NCBI RefSeq assembly: GCF_000805335.1
Contig: NZ_KN708638.1
Location: forward strand, 346,452 to 401,171
Length of the DNA: 54,720 nt
Direction of reading: 5' to 3'
DNA from: Streptomyces sp. CT34
Lineage (GTDB): Bacteria; Actinomycetota; Actinomycetes; Streptomycetales; Streptomycetaceae
Below, in pieces: positions 53,841 through 54,720 of the stretch. Below the pieces are notes generated by a model, which saw only the letters and a program-made list of their open reading frames with translations, did no database searches and was not told where the DNA came from. How positions within the stretch are numbered: the stretch's first letter is position 1; every line of letters begins with the position of its first letter. Both the position numbers and the translations under genes were made by a program.

Positions 53841-53948
53841 TCAGCGGTAGGGGACGATGCCGGAGCAGGTCGTGGCCCGCGTCACCGGTGGCGTGCCCGC
53901 GGTGCGCGTCCGGGGCCGGAGGCCGCTGGATTGTTGGACGGGGTTCAT
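53841..53948 (-). CDS. possible 35-residue peptide gene
   Basis: ATG 53948 has GAGGGAG at ideal spacing on the minus strand and reads MNPVQQSSGLRPRTRTAGTP then PVTRATTCSGIVPYR. It has a single Cys near a compact C-terminus, a Thr/Pro/Arg-rich body and no hydrophobic signal. The shape is compatible with a small modified-peptide precursor, but no maturation gene is adjacent. The 508-base gap 53641-54148 holds no other gene I can support. Confidence 0.35.
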   Translation of the reverse strand: MNPVQQSSGLRPRTRTAGTPPVTRATTCSGIVPYR

Positions 53949-54148
53949 ACTGGATTCTCCCTCTCGTCTCGTACGGGACGGGTACCCGGGGCGGGCGGAC
54001 TGGTGTGGACGCCGTAGCCGTCCGTCCCGGGGCTTTGCACCGCAGGCCGACGGCGCCTGCGGAGCATGTTGGCGTCGGACCTTGTGCGCTGGGGCCGGAA
54101 GACCCCGCGGGCGGGCCGTCCCGACGCCGGTCCGGGCTGCGCGTAGAT

Positions 54149-54720
54149 CTACCGAACGTGCCGGGCGATACCGGTTGCCCTGGCCATCAGCCCTTCGAGC
54201 GGTCCGCGGGGGAAGAACCGCGACCAGGCGGTGGCGAACGCCATGACGGCTCCGATGAAGCCGAACAGAACGGGCAGCGGCGATCCAGGCAGTTCGTCGA
54301 TGCCCATGAGCCAGATGCCGACGATGTGGAAGACGTACGCCGTCAGCGACATCGACCCGACCGCGATGACCGGCCAGGCCAGGGAGCGCAGGCGCGGGAC
54401 GGCTTCCACGGCGATGAGGCAGGTGGCCAGGACGGCCGTCGCCACACCGGTGTTGCCCACGATGGACAGGGTGGTCTCGCTGTGCGGGGAAGCCACCAGC
54501 AGCCAGGCCAGGGTGTCGTACGTCGGGTAACCGGCGATATCGGACCACCACGTGCTCGCCGCGTCCGGTCCGGCCACGTCGGTGAGGGCGTCGAGAGCAC
54601 CGGGGACGAGGCGCAGCGCCAGCCAGGAGCCTCCGTAGCCGGCCACGGCGAGGGCGCCACCGGATACCGCGAGCCGTATGCGGACCGTGGCGGAAGCCAG
54701 GTCGAGGCGGGGGGCGGGCC
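54149..54720 (-). CDS. DUF418-type membrane protein, 5' end beyond the window
   Basis: About 190 C-terminal codons are visible, open to the right edge. Five to six hydrophobic helices (IRLAVSGGALAVAGYGGSWL, GVATAVLATCLIAVEAV, PVIAVGSMSLTAYVFHIVG, VLFGFIGAVMAFATAWSRFF) end with FPRGPLEGLMARATG. The GSMSLTAYVFH and RGPLE text is that of DUF418/acyltransferase-like membrane proteins, possibly acting on envelope components. Confidence 0.75.
   Translation of the reverse strand, partial: PAPRLDLASATVRIRLAVSGGALAVAGYGGSWLALRLVPGALDALTDVAGPDAASTWWSDIAGYPTYDTLAWLLVASPHSETTLSIVGNTGVATAVLATCLIAVEAVPRLRSLAWPVIAVGSMSLTAYVFHIVGIWLMGIDELPGSPLPVLFGFIGAVMAFATAWSRFFPRGPLEGLMARATGIARHVR

Overview
The window is very GC-rich actinobacterial DNA, about 70% or more by eye. 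GTG and TTG starts are frequent, genes are tightly packed on both strands, and several promoters sit just upstream of the start codon. Together with a 2-methylisoborneol (2-MIB) operon carrying a family 2B encapsulin, a B12-riboswitch-controlled metE, a long-form argG and many TetR, XRE, AraC and ArsR regulators, this points to a Streptomyces chromosome. The species cannot be named from the sequence.

Layout. 0.4-8.3 kb: a Fur-family regulator, an FAD monooxygenase, a divergent XRE regulator/SDR pair around a perfect 18-bp inverted repeat, a DUF3574 protein, a decayed aromatic amino acid lyase, a secreted protein of unknown function, an FtsX-like scrap and a quinone-reductase-like dehydrogenase. 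8.6-14.4 kb is a cobalt/B12/methionine block: a NiCoT transporter behind a cobalamin riboswitch, a divergent ArsR metal-sensor-like regulator, two head-to-head pseudogenes (ScfR-type regulator and 3-hydroxybutyryl-CoA dehydrogenase) and metE behind a second cobalamin riboswitch. The two riboswitches tie metal uptake and the choice of methionine synthase to B12 status.

14.5-21.7 kb: a flavin reductase relic, argG with an ARG-box-like leader, a GNAT enzyme, a FUSC-type exporter and an APC permease. 22-28.6 kb: relics of a cyclase and a sugar-binding protein, a universal stress protein, a lower-GC gene pair ending in a GNAT/FemAB-like enzyme, a second head-to-head pseudogene pair (AsnC regulator and amidohydrolase), and a thioredoxin-like/methyltransferase fusion. 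28.9-32.4 kb is the 2-MIB operon: encapsulin shell, 2-MIB synthase, GPP C-methyltransferase. The synthase lacks most of the long disordered N-terminus typical of this cargo.

32.5-46.7 kb: mostly single genes and regulators (PPOX, DUF885 peptidase with TetR, HTH regulator, beta-propeller protein, kinase-like phosphotransferase, SnoaL-like protein, methyltransferase, AhpD-like protein behind a textbook ECF41-type promoter, AraC/GlxA regulator with divergent oxidoreductase) separated by relics. 47-54.7 kb: an M24 peptidase, a 1,426-residue nitrate reductase/CysJ-type flavoprotein fusion, an MpaB/DUF2236 oxygenase and a partial DUF418 membrane protein at the right edge.

The most striking global feature is decay. 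I recognise about fifteen gene relics in 55 kb, among them two places where a divergent regulator/enzyme pair has lost both 5' ends and the shared promoter. I saw no insertion sequence, CRISPR array, rRNA or tRNA. All calls come from reading the sequence by eye; no database search was run.
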